From Oscillospiraceae bacterium (lineage in GTDB: Bacteria > Bacillota > Clostridia > Oscillospirales > Oscillospiraceae): DNA of 64,000 nt. The notes below the pieces were generated by a model. It saw only the letters and a list, made by a program, of their open reading frames with translations, searched no databases and was not told where the DNA came from. A program made the translations under genes and the position numbers. The stretch spans positions 1-64,000 of the forward strand of contig JAFZVM010000130.1 of NCBI GenBank assembly GCA_017617795.1. The letters are read 5' to 3'. Shown one piece after another: positions 18,448 to 27,500 of the stretch; position 1 is the first letter of the stretch, and each line of letters opens with the position of its first letter.

Positions 18448-18999
18448 TCAAAGCGCCGTCCCATCGGGACGGAACAGGGGCAGAGGGGCCAGGACGATAA
18501 TATCCTTCCGTTCTATGGCGTCGCCCTCAGCCAATACGGCCATTTTGCCCACGATATTGCCGCCGGCCTCCCGAACCAGTTCTTCCATGGCACGAAGGCT
18601 CTCCCCTGTGGAGATCACGTCGTCGACGATGACGATCCGCTTGCCGCGCATTTTGTCTGCGTCGGCGCTGTCGATGATCAGGGTCTGCACCTCTGCTGTG
18701 GTGATGCTGCGGACCTCAACTTTGAAAACGCCGCTCATATACGCCTTCGCCTTCTTACGGGCCAGGAGATAGGGAATGCCGCTCTGCCGGCTCATTTCGT
18801 AGATCAGAGGAATGGCTTTGGCTTCCGGGGCAATGATGTAATCGCACTCCGGCATACGCTTCAGCAGTTCTGCGGCTGCATGGATCGTCAGCTCCACATC
18901 CCCGAACATGACAAAAGCGCCGATCGAGAGCTGATCGTTTACGGGAAGAACGGGAAGATCTCTTTCCAGGCCGGCAATATTCATTCGATAGACAGGCAT
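18448..18999 (-). CDS. Phosphoribosyltransferase (adenine/xanthine type)
   Basis: This 183-aa protein carries the PRPP-binding motif VIVDDVISTGES and a type I phosphoribosyltransferase core. The length and the N-terminal region resemble Apt/Xpt-like purine salvage enzymes, which make the nucleotide from base and PRPP. The exact base is not certain, and some relatives act as regulators. It is the first gene of the transcript that continues into GH2 and the MBL hydrolase, with 10 nt to the GH2 start, an odd mix of salvage and glycan genes. Confidence 0.82.
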   Translation of the reverse strand: MPVYRMNIAGLERDLPVLPVNDQLSIGAFVMFGDVELTIHAAAELLKRMPECDYIIAPEAKAIPLIYEMSRQSGIPYLLARKKAKAYMSGVFKVEVRSITTAEVQTLIIDSADADKMRGKRIVIVDDVISTGESLRAMEELVREAGGNIVGKMAVLAEGDAIERKDIIVLAPLPLFRPDGTAL

Positions 19000-19044
19000 G
19001 CTGTTTCCTTCTTTCTTTTCGGTACTGTTTCCGTTTCTTCTTCG

Positions 19045-19073
19045 ATTATATCAAGCAATAACGCATTCTTCAA
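19045..19073 (-). promoter_or_regulatory. Promoter of the PRT-GH2-MBL operon
   Basis: TTGAAG and a perfect TATAAT are spaced by 17 bp on the minus strand, 45 nt before the start codon at 18999. Confidence 0.75.
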
Positions 19074-19124
19074 TCTCTTTCGGGCAGATTAATCGTGAAT
19101 CCAAATCCGAAAGGGACGGTAAGA

Positions 19125-21440
19125 ATGACGGAACTGGAACGGGTGGACGCCTGGTGGCGTGCGGCGAACTATCTCACCGCAGCACAACTGTATCTGCTGG
19201 ACAATCCTCTTCTCCGGCGGGAACTGTGCAGGGATGACATCAAAAGAAAGATCGTAGGGCACTGGGGTACCTGTCCCGGGCAGAATTTCATCTACGCACA
19301 TCTGACCAGCCTCATCCGGAGGCACAATCTGAACATGATCTATATCTGCGGGCCCGGACATGGAGGCGCAGCTCTGGCGGCAAATGTCTGGCTGGAGGGC
19401 ACCTATTCCGAGTTATATCCGGACGTCAGTCTGGATGAAGAAGGGCTGCGCCGGCTCGTACGGCAATTCTCTTTTCCCGGCGGGATCCAGAGCCATGCGG
19501 CTCCCGAACTGCCCGGCTCCATCAACGAGGGCGGCGAACTTGGCTACAGTCTGGCGCATGCCTTCGGCGCCGTGCTGGATGATCCCGGGCTGATCGCCGC
19601 CTGTGTCATCGGAGACGGAGAAGCGGAGACCGGCCCTCTTGCCGCAGCCTGGCAGTGCAGCCGATTTCTGGATCCGGAGCATGATGGCAGAGTCCTCCCC
19701 ATCTTGCACCTGAATGGGTATAAGATCGCGAATCCCACGGTGCTGGCTCGGATCCCCCGGGAAGATCTGAAGAAGTATCTGGAGGGCTGCGGATGGACTC
19801 CTCTGTTCGTCGATGTGGGCCGAAGCCCCGCCTCCTCAGCCCTGCCTCTGGAGCACGCCGCCATGGCAAAAGCGCTGGAAACCTGCCTCCGGCTCCTGAA
19901 ACGGGGGAAGTATCCGGTGATGGTGCTCCGCTCTCCCAAGGGTTGGACAGGCCCGTCAGATACCGTGGACAACTTTCGAAGTCACCAGATCCCGTTGGAC
20001 GTAGGCGCTGAGGATGGGCCGGAAAAACTCGCCGCCTGGCTGAACAGCTACGGTCCGCAGGAACTGTTTGACCTGAACGGCGCGCCGAACGAGGAGATCC
20101 GGGCACTGGCTCCAGCCGGAGATCTGCGCATGGGAGCCAATCCCCGGGCAAACGGAGGCAGGCTGCTGCGAAGCCTGCGCCTGCCGGACTGGCGTGAATA
20201 TGTCTTCCCGGTGGAGGAACACGGGAAGCAGGATGCCGGCGACATGGGAGTTCTGGCTCCCTATGTATTGGATGTGATGCGGCTCAACCGGGATGCGAAA
20301 CACTTCCGTATATTCAGTCCGGATGAAACCATGTCCAACCGTCTGGGAGATGTATTCCGGGAAACGGGCAGACGATGGATCCTTCCTCGTATGCCCGGAG
20401 ATGAATTCTTGTCCCGGGATGGCCGTGTTATGGATTCTCTGTTGTCCGAACATCTCTGCCAGGGCTGGCTGGAAGGCTATCTGCTCACCGGACGGCATGG
20501 GGTGTTCTGCAGCTATGAAGCCTTTATCCGTATTGTGGACTCCATGGTCTCTCAGCACGCAAAATGGCTGAAGGCCTGTCGGGAGATCCCCTGGCGGCAA
20601 AGCATTTCCTCCTTGAACTATCTCCTGGCGTCCAATGTCTGGCAGCAGGACCACAATGGTTTCACGCACCAGGATCCCGGCTTTCTGGATCATCTGGCCA
20701 ACAAAAAGGCGGATGTGGTGCGCCTCTATCTTCCCCCGGACGCGAATTGTCTGCTTTCCTGCTTCGACCACTGCATCCGAAGCCGCAACTATGTGAACGT
20801 GATCGTCGCCTCCAAACACCCCCGCCCGCAATGGCTCAGCCGGGATGAGGCCGCTGCCCACTGCGCTCAGGGCCTCGGGATCTGGCGCTGGGCTTCCAAC
20901 GACGGGGGATGCGAACCCGATCTCGTCATGGCCTGCTGCGGAGAGACGCCGACTCTTGAGACCCTGGCCGCTGTGACCATTCTGCGCGAAGCCTTTCCGG
21001 ACCTGCGTCTGCGGGTCGTGAATGTGGTGGATCTGATGCGGCTCCAGCCCGCCAAGGAACACCCACATGGACTGGAGGACCCGGATTATGAAGCGATATT
21101 CACCCGGGATAAGCCAATTCTATTTGCCTTCCACGGTTATCCCAAACTCGTGCATGAGCTCACTTACCGGCGGAGGAACCCAATGCTCCATGTCCGGGGT
21201 TATAAAGAGGAGGGTACCATCACCACGCCATTCGACATGCGGGTGCAGAATGATCTGGATCGTTTCCATCTGGTCATGGATGCGGTGAAACTGATCCCGG
21301 GGCTGAGCAACCGCGGTGCGTTTCTCATCCAGGAAATGAAGAATAAACTCCGGGCACACACGGATCACATCCGCAGATACGGAGAAGATCTTCCGGAGGT
21401 CCGTGATTGGCGCTGGTCCGGCGCACAGGCGCACAGCTGA
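19125..21440 (+). CDS. xfp: Phosphoketolase (xylulose 5-phosphate/fructose 6-phosphate)
   Basis: This enzyme of about 771 aa is a thiamine-diphosphate phosphoketolase that splits xylulose 5-phosphate into acetyl phosphate and glyceraldehyde 3-phosphate. The stretches WRAANYLTAAQLYL, GHWGTCPGQNF, CGPGHGG and IGDGEAETGPLA (thiamine pyrophosphate binding GDGE) are hallmark features. It gives the product of XylA a route that bypasses transketolase. The start ATG at 19125 has AAAGG upstream; an in-frame GTG at 19095 is the alternative. It is monocistronic, followed by its own downstream gene promoter. Confidence 0.95.
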   Translation: MTELERVDAWWRAANYLTAAQLYLLDNPLLRRELCRDDIKRKIVGHWGTCPGQNFIYAHLTSLIRRHNLNMIYICGPGHGGAALAANVWLEGTYSELYPDVSLDEEGLRRLVRQFSFPGGIQSHAAPELPGSINEGGELGYSLAHAFGAVLDDPGLIAACVIGDGEAETGPLAAAWQCSRFLDPEHDGRVLPILHLNGYKIANPTVLARIPREDLKKYLEGCGWTPLFVDVGRSPASSALPLEHAAMAKALETCLRLLKRGKYPVMVLRSPKGWTGPSDTVDNFRSHQIPLDVGAEDGPEKLAAWLNSYGPQELFDLNGAPNEEIRALAPAGDLRMGANPRANGGRLLRSLRLPDWREYVFPVEEHGKQDAGDMGVLAPYVLDVMRLNRDAKHFRIFSPDETMSNRLGDVFRETGRRWILPRMPGDEFLSRDGRVMDSLLSEHLCQGWLEGYLLTGRHGVFCSYEAFIRIVDSMVSQHAKWLKACREIPWRQSISSLNYLLASNVWQQDHNGFTHQDPGFLDHLANKKADVVRLYLPPDANCLLSCFDHCIRSRNYVNVIVASKHPRPQWLSRDEAAAHCAQGLGIWRWASNDGGCEPDLVMACCGETPTLETLAAVTILREAFPDLRLRVVNVVDLMRLQPAKEHPHGLEDPDYEAIFTRDKPILFAFHGYPKLVHELTYRRRNPMLHVRGYKEEGTITTPFDMRVQNDLDRFHLVMDAVKLIPGLSNRGAFLIQEMKNKLRAHTDHIRRYGEDLPEVRDWRWSGAQAHS

Positions 21441-21454
21441 ACCGCTCGCCTTTC

Positions 21455-21483
21455 TTGCGGACATTTCCCCATTGTGATATACT
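21455..21483 (+). promoter_or_regulatory. Promoter of the LTA-synthase-like gene
   Basis: TTGCGG and TATACT are separated by 17 bp; a TGTGA before the -10 adds an extended -10 feature. It lies 60 nt before the start at 21543. Confidence 0.6.
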
Positions 21484-21542
21484 TCTCCCGTATTCGACTG
21501 ATCCTCATGCCTGTTCACCCAGTCGAGGGAGGCATTTTCACT

Positions 21543-23825
21543 ATGTACACCTGGATTTTTGAGCGAGCTGTCTGTCCCTATCCCATTGACGGCCGTCTGT
21601 ACCGCAGCTGCCTGATCCGCAGGCCTGCTCTGCTGCTGTTTTTTTTCCCCAGACTTCTGGGCCTGCTGCTGAGCCTGTTCAGCAGCAGGCTCGGTTTGGC
21701 CCTCCGCTGGAGCTATCTTCGCCGTGTACAGCCACAGGATACCGCACGCTTCTGGAAACGGCATGCGAAACGGCTTCCCGCGCTGCCCGCAGCCTCCGGG
21801 CAGGTATGGCTCACCCGTCTGCCGGAAGCGGCGGTGGCCCCCCTTGCCGAATTGGCAGGAGCAAAACTGTATTGCGGCGGAACGTGGAGCGAGCTCGCCC
21901 GCCAGGCAGACCTCCGGGCAGGACAGCGTTTTGCGGACGCCTGGCCTCCCTGCATCCGCAGGCGGGCGAAGGTGACCTATGTACTGGGCCGACGGATGAT
22001 CCCGAAAGCATCGGAGTATCTGCTGCGGAAGCTGCTGCGGATCCTGTTCACGTTCTTTGCCCTGGTCATTCTGGGGACCGGACTCGGCCTTTTGAGTCTG
22101 TATTTCGCCGCGGGTGATTATAAACTGGAAATGGTGAAGACCTACTTTGCCGTTCCTCTCATCCCCCTGCTGAACATCGTTCCCGTTATCGTCCTTCTTT
22201 TGCTTCTGTACCTTCTGTTCAATCGGGCCCATCTGGCTTTTCTCGTCACCGGGATCCTGGTCCTGGGCTTTTCCCTGGCAAATTATTTTAAACTTTCCCT
22301 GCGCAACGACCCCCTGTTTTTCAGCGATCTGGCTTATGCCTCAGAAGGCGGCGGCATGGTCATTGCCCGGTATGGCCTTTCTTTGAACTGGAAGATGGCC
22401 GCTGCCGTCGGCGTCTGCTTCCTGGCAGTGCTGTTTGCGTTTTTCTTCATCCGCGGAAGGCTGCGTTCTCCCCGCCTGCGATGCTTCCTGTTTTTTCTGC
22501 TCGCTTTGTTCTCCGTTTGGGGCTGCAGGAATTATTGCTTCAGCCAGGCGGTCTATGATTCCACCTCCAATAACGTTCTGGTCTCGCCCTGGTCCGCGAC
22601 CGGCCAGTTCGTTTCCCGGGGATTCGTCTATCCCTTCCTCAGGAGCATTCAGGATGCAAAGCGCTCCGAACCGGAGGGATACAGCGCGGACGCTGCCCGG
22701 ACAATATTGAATGCTTATTCGGACACGGATATCCCGGAAAGCAAAAAGGTACATATTGTGTCCCTGATGCTGGAAGCATACAACGATTTTTCCAAGTTTG
22801 GCGTCCCCAAGCTGAAGGATTTCGTATACGGTCCCATGCATGAACTGGAATCCAGAAGCTATCACGGCGAACTGATCACCAACATTTTCGCCGGAGGAAC
22901 GGTGGATACGGAGTGGAGCTTTCTGACGGGTTTTTCCGAAGCTGCGGATTTCCGTGCGGACTGCAACTCCTATGTCCGCTATCTGAAGTCTCAGGGATAC
23001 TACGCCGAGGGCGGTCATCCCTGTTACGATTGGTTCTATAACCGGGGCAACGTCAACCGCTACCTCGGATTTGATGAGTACTATTTCTACGAAAACAAAT
23101 ACGGAGCCATAAACGGCTCCATCATCCTAGACGATCTGTTCATTCCGGATCTGTACGACATGCTCATAGAGCATCTGAACTCGTCCGACGATCCCTATTT
23201 CAGCTTCAGCGTCACCTATCAGAATCACGGCCCCTATGATGCGGATACCTATTGGTACGATTCACAGCCGGTTGTGAATGAAGGGTATACCGCAGCGGAA
23301 TACAATATCCTGCGCAATTACTTCGCCGGGGTCGCCAACACGGGAAAGAATGTGGCAGAGCTGGCGGACAAGCTGGATGCGTTGGATGAACCGGTGGTTC
23401 TGATCGTATTCGGAGATCATAACCCCTGGATGGGAAACGGCAACAGCATCTACCAAAGGCTGGGGGTGAATTTTGATTTCCGTACGACAGAGGGCTTCTG
23501 CAACTATTACTGCACCCCATATATCATTCATGCCAACGACGCGGCCAAAGATGCTCTGGACTGTGATTTTGTCGGAGAAGGGCCGAAGATCAGCCCCTGT
23601 TTTCTGATGAATCTGTTTTTCCGGCTGGCCGGTCTGGAAGGAAACCGATACATGCAGACTGCCAATGAAATGATGGACGCCTCTCCCCTGGTGCATACCT
23701 ATGAGCTGTACTGGCAAAACGATGCCGTAACGGAAGCGCCGAACGAGAAAATCCGGGAAGTCCTTCGCCGGTTCCTCATAGCGCAGTATTACTGGCGCTG
23801 GACTGCTCCCGGAAAAACCCGATAG
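21543..23825 (+). CDS. LTA-synthase/sulfatase family membrane protein with decayed HAD-like N-terminus
   Basis: This 760-aa protein has three parts. Residues 1 to about 180 resemble the HAD-IB phosphatases common in Clostridia (ending region ARFWKRHAKRL is well kept), but the nucleophile loop expected as DxDxT reads IFERAV, so the catalytic aspartates are gone. Five membrane helices follow at about 185-380. The C-terminal extracellular domain is an alkaline-phosphatase/sulfatase fold with the LtaS nucleophile threonine in FAGGTVDTEW and metal ligands in VFGDHNPW and NHGPY. It probably transfers or cleaves phosphoglycerol-type groups at the cell surface. The start has GAGGGAGG upstream. It is longer than LtaS, about 620 aa. 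Confidence 0.85.
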   Translation: MYTWIFERAVCPYPIDGRLYRSCLIRRPALLLFFFPRLLGLLLSLFSSRLGLALRWSYLRRVQPQDTARFWKRHAKRLPALPAASGQVWLTRLPEAAVAPLAELAGAKLYCGGTWSELARQADLRAGQRFADAWPPCIRRRAKVTYVLGRRMIPKASEYLLRKLLRILFTFFALVILGTGLGLLSLYFAAGDYKLEMVKTYFAVPLIPLLNIVPVIVLLLLLYLLFNRAHLAFLVTGILVLGFSLANYFKLSLRNDPLFFSDLAYASEGGGMVIARYGLSLNWKMAAAVGVCFLAVLFAFFFIRGRLRSPRLRCFLFFLLALFSVWGCRNYCFSQAVYDSTSNNVLVSPWSATGQFVSRGFVYPFLRSIQDAKRSEPEGYSADAARTILNAYSDTDIPESKKVHIVSLMLEAYNDFSKFGVPKLKDFVYGPMHELESRSYHGELITNIFAGGTVDTEWSFLTGFSEAADFRADCNSYVRYLKSQGYYAEGGHPCYDWFYNRGNVNRYLGFDEYYFYENKYGAINGSIILDDLFIPDLYDMLIEHLNSSDDPYFSFSVTYQNHGPYDADTYWYDSQPVVNEGYTAAEYNILRNYFAGVANTGKNVAELADKLDALDEPVVLIVFGDHNPWMGNGNSIYQRLGVNFDFRTTEGFCNYYCTPYIIHANDAAKDALDCDFVGEGPKISPCFLMNLFFRLAGLEGNRYMQTANEMMDASPLVHTYELYWQNDAVTEAPNEKIREVLRRFLIAQYYWRWTAPGKTR

Positions 23826-23845
23826 AGTCTGCCTGAAAAATACAC

Positions 23846-23897
23846 AAAAGGCGCTGCACTGAGGCCATGCCGCATGGCCGCCGGTGCAGCGCCTTTT
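23846..23897. terminator. Strong bidirectional terminator
   Basis: A perfect 14-bp outer stem AAAAGGCGCTGCAC/GTGCAGCGCCTTTT encloses a second 7-bp stem GGCCATG/CATGGCC. T-runs exist on both strands, so it ends the LTA-synthase-like gene and also any minus-strand transcript from the riboswitch. Confidence 0.85.
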
Positions 23898-24015
23898 GTC
23901 AGGATCGATTCCCGTTTTCAGTCAGTCATCATTTTGGCGGAGCACCCGCCGTCTGCGTCCGAACAGACGGCGGATTTCACGCCGTGCAAGAGGTGCAAGA
24001 GGATGGAGGTAACTT

Positions 24016-24108
24016 ATGGAGGAATTATCCAAAAAGCGGAGCCGCATTCCGCTTCAGGAAACAAGAAATAAAAAAGAACGGATGCCTCATTCCAATAAAG
24101 GAAATTGA
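24016..24108 (+). CDS. Possible 30-aa basic peptide
   Basis: An ATG with an excellent ribosome site (GGAGG, 7 nt upstream) opens a 30-codon frame rich in lysine and arginine, beginning MEELSKKRSR. The frame runs antisense through the riboswitch terminator at 24070-24118. No plus-strand promoter is obvious and I know no relative. It could be chance; it is listed because the ribosome site is better than those of many real genes here. Confidence 0.22.
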   Translation: MEELSKKRSRIPLQETRNKKERMPHSNKGN

Positions 24109-24118
24109 AGCATCCGTT
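24070..24118 (-). terminator. Intrinsic terminator after the cobalamin riboswitch
   Basis: On the minus strand AACGGATGC and GCATCCGTT form a 9-bp stem with further inner pairing, followed by TTCTTTTTTATTT. It lies about 50 nt downstream of the riboswitch core, the right place for a ligand-controlled expression platform. Confidence 0.8.
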
Positions 24119-24164
24119 ATTCATGCAATCAATCCACGAGTGGACCGCTCGTGTTAACCCGCAG

Positions 24165-24375
24165 CACAAACTGCGAAACATACACTCGTAAGTCTTCTGA
24201 CTCGCGATAGGGAGAAGAAACTCTCCTGCGCCCGATTCCTACCTTCCCAGGAAAAATCCCAGTGGCTGGCTTTCGCCCAGGCTTTACGCCTTCGGATCGG
24301 TCTCACGCTTACAGCGTCGGCAACGCGGGGCTTTGCACCCCATTCCATCTACATCAGGACCTGATCAAGCTGATC
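24165..24375 (-). promoter_or_regulatory. Cobalamin riboswitch
   Basis: The minus strand holds the conserved elements of a B12 riboswitch in order: GGAATGGGGTGCAAAGCCCC (24327-24346), a short helix ending in GACGCTGTAAGCGT, the core GCCACTGG (24259-24266), GGGAAGG (24242-24248), and GAGTCAGAAGACTTAC (24188-24203). It binds adenosyl- or methylcobalamin and normally switches off a transport or synthesis gene. Here no such gene follows: downstream there is a terminator, about 170 nt without a convincing gene, and then the convergent LTA-synthase-like gene end. The promoter for it is at 24424. Confidence 0.9.
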
Positions 24376-24423
24376 ATACGGCCAAGATGACAAGTGCATT
24401 CAATTGTCGCTTGAACTGTGCTT

Positions 24424-24452
24424 ATCATAGCACACCGAAATGCGTTTGTCTA
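24424..24452 (-). promoter_or_regulatory. Promoter of the cobalamin riboswitch transcript
   Basis: On the minus strand TAGACA and TATGAT are spaced by 17 bp with TGC before the -10. It sits about 50 nt upstream of the first conserved riboswitch element and 70 nt past the end of the arginine operon, which has no clear terminator of its own. Confidence 0.65.
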
Positions 24453-24522
24453 TAGGCAAATGCATATAATCTGAAAACAATTCCCGATTTTCTTGTGCAT
24501 CCCTGTCGATAAACCGGAAAAC

Positions 24523-27500
24523 TCAGTACCGGAAGCTGCCCCGGTAGACCATGACCGCATCTCCTGTCAGGGTCACTCCCGCATCGTCGTAAACCACCAT
24601 CAGATCGCCGCCGCGCACTTTGACGGTTACGGTCTCCCCTTTTTCGCACAAACCGTTTTCCACAGCCGCGATCACCGCGGCGCAGGCGCCGGTGCCGCAT
24701 GCGTTGGTTTCCCCGTTTCCCCGTTCGTAAACGCGCATTTTCAGCATATTTCGATTCACGACCCGCACGAACTCCGTATTCACCCGCTGGGGGAATATCT
24801 CGCCGTGCTCAAACAGCGGGCCAACCGTCTCCACCGGAAAACGGTCCACCCGTTCCACAAAGACGACGCAATGGGGGTTCCCGAGAGAAAGGCAGCTGAT
24901 GCTGTACCTTCCGTCGGCGATCTTCACCGGCCGGTCCAGGATCCGATCTCCCGGAAGATCCACGGGGATCAGAGCGGGACGGAACTCCGGCATGCCCATC
25001 TTCACCGTGACCAGGCTCACCTCTTCCCCGCTGGTATAGAGGCGCAGTTCCTTTACTCCGGCGGAGGTCTCGATCCGCATCTCCCTTTTTCTGACGCGGC
25101 CGCTGTCATACAGATACTTCCCCACGCAGCGGATCGCATTCCCTCCCATGCCGCCGTCCGTACCATCCCGGTTATAGATGCGCATACGGGCGTCCGCCAC
25201 CTGGCTGGGGCCGATGAGCACGATCCCATACCCACCGATGCCCCGGTTCCGGTCGCAGAGGCTCACGCTCAGGGATTCCGGACAGGATATCCCCTCCTCC
25301 GGCTCCTCGATAAAGATATAGTCGTCGCCCGTGGCCTGCATTTTTGCAAATTCCAGCGTCTGGCGAGTGGAACGCATATGGCTGATATCCACCAATTCCG
25401 TATTCTGCTGATTGAATCTGCCGGCGATCATGTCCGCCAGGGCATTTGCCGTATCCAGAGATGTGAAGCAGGGTATGGACCGGAGCAGCGCCCGCCGATG
25501 AAGCGCGATATAATCCTCCACCGTGTCGTCCATCAATGCGCCGGTATACACGATGCAGTTGATCCATCCGCTGTCCAGCAGCTCGAAAACGTGGTCGCTC
25601 TCCCGGATGCTCTTTACCGTCTCCACATCGATTCCCAGTTTGATGATTTCCTCGGCCGTCTCCGGGGTGGCGTAAATGCGGAAATGCAGATCATCCAGCT
25701 TTTTGGCCAGAGAAACGATCTCCGGCAGATCGTGGCTGTCCACGCTTACCAGCACGCCCGGCTCCTGGTCGGCACCCGGCTGCAGGGTCATCCCTGCGGA
25801 GGTCAGCCCCTTAAACAGCGCTTCCGGCAGCGTCCTGGCGATTCCCAGGACCTCGCCGGTGGACTTCATCTCCGGTCCGAGGTAGGCGTTTACATCCGTC
25901 AGTTTTTCAAATGAGAATACAGGTACCTTTACCGCGCAGTAGGGGGGCGGATTCAGCAGTCCGGGCTCATAACCCAGATCCTTCAGCTTCGCGCCCAGCA
26001 TCACGCGGGAAGCCACGTCCACCATGGGCAGACCGGTGACCTTGCTGATGTAAGGAACGGTACGGGAAGCCCGGGGATTGACCTCGATCACGTAGAGGCG
26101 GTTCCGATAGATCAGGTACTGGATATTGACCAGGCCTTTTGTCCCCAGGGAGAGCGCCAGCTTCCGGGAACACTCTACGATCTCCTCGGTCATCATGTCG
26201 TTCAGATTGTACGGGGGATACACGGCGATGGAATCTCCGCTGTGCACGCCCGCACGCTCGATATGCTCCATGATGCCGGGGATCAGGATATCCGTGCCGT
26301 CGGAGATCACGTCGACCTCCAGCTCGGTCCCCTCCATGTACTTGTCCACCAGCACCGGGTTTTCGATCCCCTGCGCCAGAATTCGCTCCATATAACGCCG
26401 GGCGTCCGCCGCGTTATGGATGATCTGCATGTTCTGGCCGCCGATCACATAGGAGGGACGCAGCAGCACCGGATAACCCAGCTCCTCCGCCGCAGCCAGA
26501 GCTTCTTCCAGGGTGTTCACGCCTTTGCCCTTGGGACGGGAGATCCCCAGCCTCTCCAACAGCTGGTCGAAGCGCTCCCGGTCCTCTGCCAGGTCGATGC
26601 CCGAGGCGGAGGTCCCCAGGATGGTGATCCCCTGCTTATCCAGGAATTCCGTCAGAGCGATGGCCGTCTGTCCGCCGAAGGCTACCACGACTCCCACCGG
26701 CTGCTCCACCTGGATGATCTGCATCACATCCTCCGGCGTCAGAGGCTCGAAATACAGTCGATCAGCGGTATCATAATCCGTCGAGACCGTTTCCGGATTG
26801 TTGTTCACGATCACCACGTCATACCCCATCTTCTGGAGGGTCCAGACGCAGTGTACGGAGGAATAGTCGAACTCAATTCCCTGTCCGATACGGATGGGGC
26901 CGGATCCCAGGACCATCACCACAGGCTTTCCGGACCGGCGGAAGCTTCTGGATTCGCAGACTTCGTCCGCTGTCGCATAGAAATACGGCGTCTCAGCGTC
27001 CATTTCCGCGCCGCAGGTATCCACCATCTTGTATGCTGCCCGGAATTCCGGCAGTTCCCGGGCTCCGGAAATACGCCTGATGGCCGCATCCGTATAGCCC
27101 AGCCGCTTTCCCTCCCTGTAAAGCTCCGGAGTCAGTCCCTGCTCCAGGGCCGCTTCATACTCCGCCAGACGGCGGATGCTCCGCAGAAACAACGGGTCGA
27201 TCCGGGTGATCTCATTGATCCGCTCCAGGCTGACGCCCTTCCGGATCGCCTCAAACACGGTGAAGAGACGACGATCATCGCATTTTTTCAGCCGCTCCTC
27301 CACCGGTTCATCCGTCAGCGGTTCAGCCCGGAGAGTATCCAGATGGATCTCCGCTCCCCGCACCGCCTTCATGAGCGCCATCTCGAAGCTGCTGCCGATG
27401 GCCATGACCTCGCCCGTTGCCTTCATCTGTGTGCCCAGCTTATGGGATGCGCCGGGGAATTTATCAAAGGGCCATTTGGGGAACTTCACCACGATATAGT

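Noticed and set aside
23946..23973. A 10-bp hairpin CCGCCGTCTG/CAGACGGCGG as a terminator
   Set aside because: Neither strand has a T-run after it; it may be structural within the read-through RNA, but no function can be supported.
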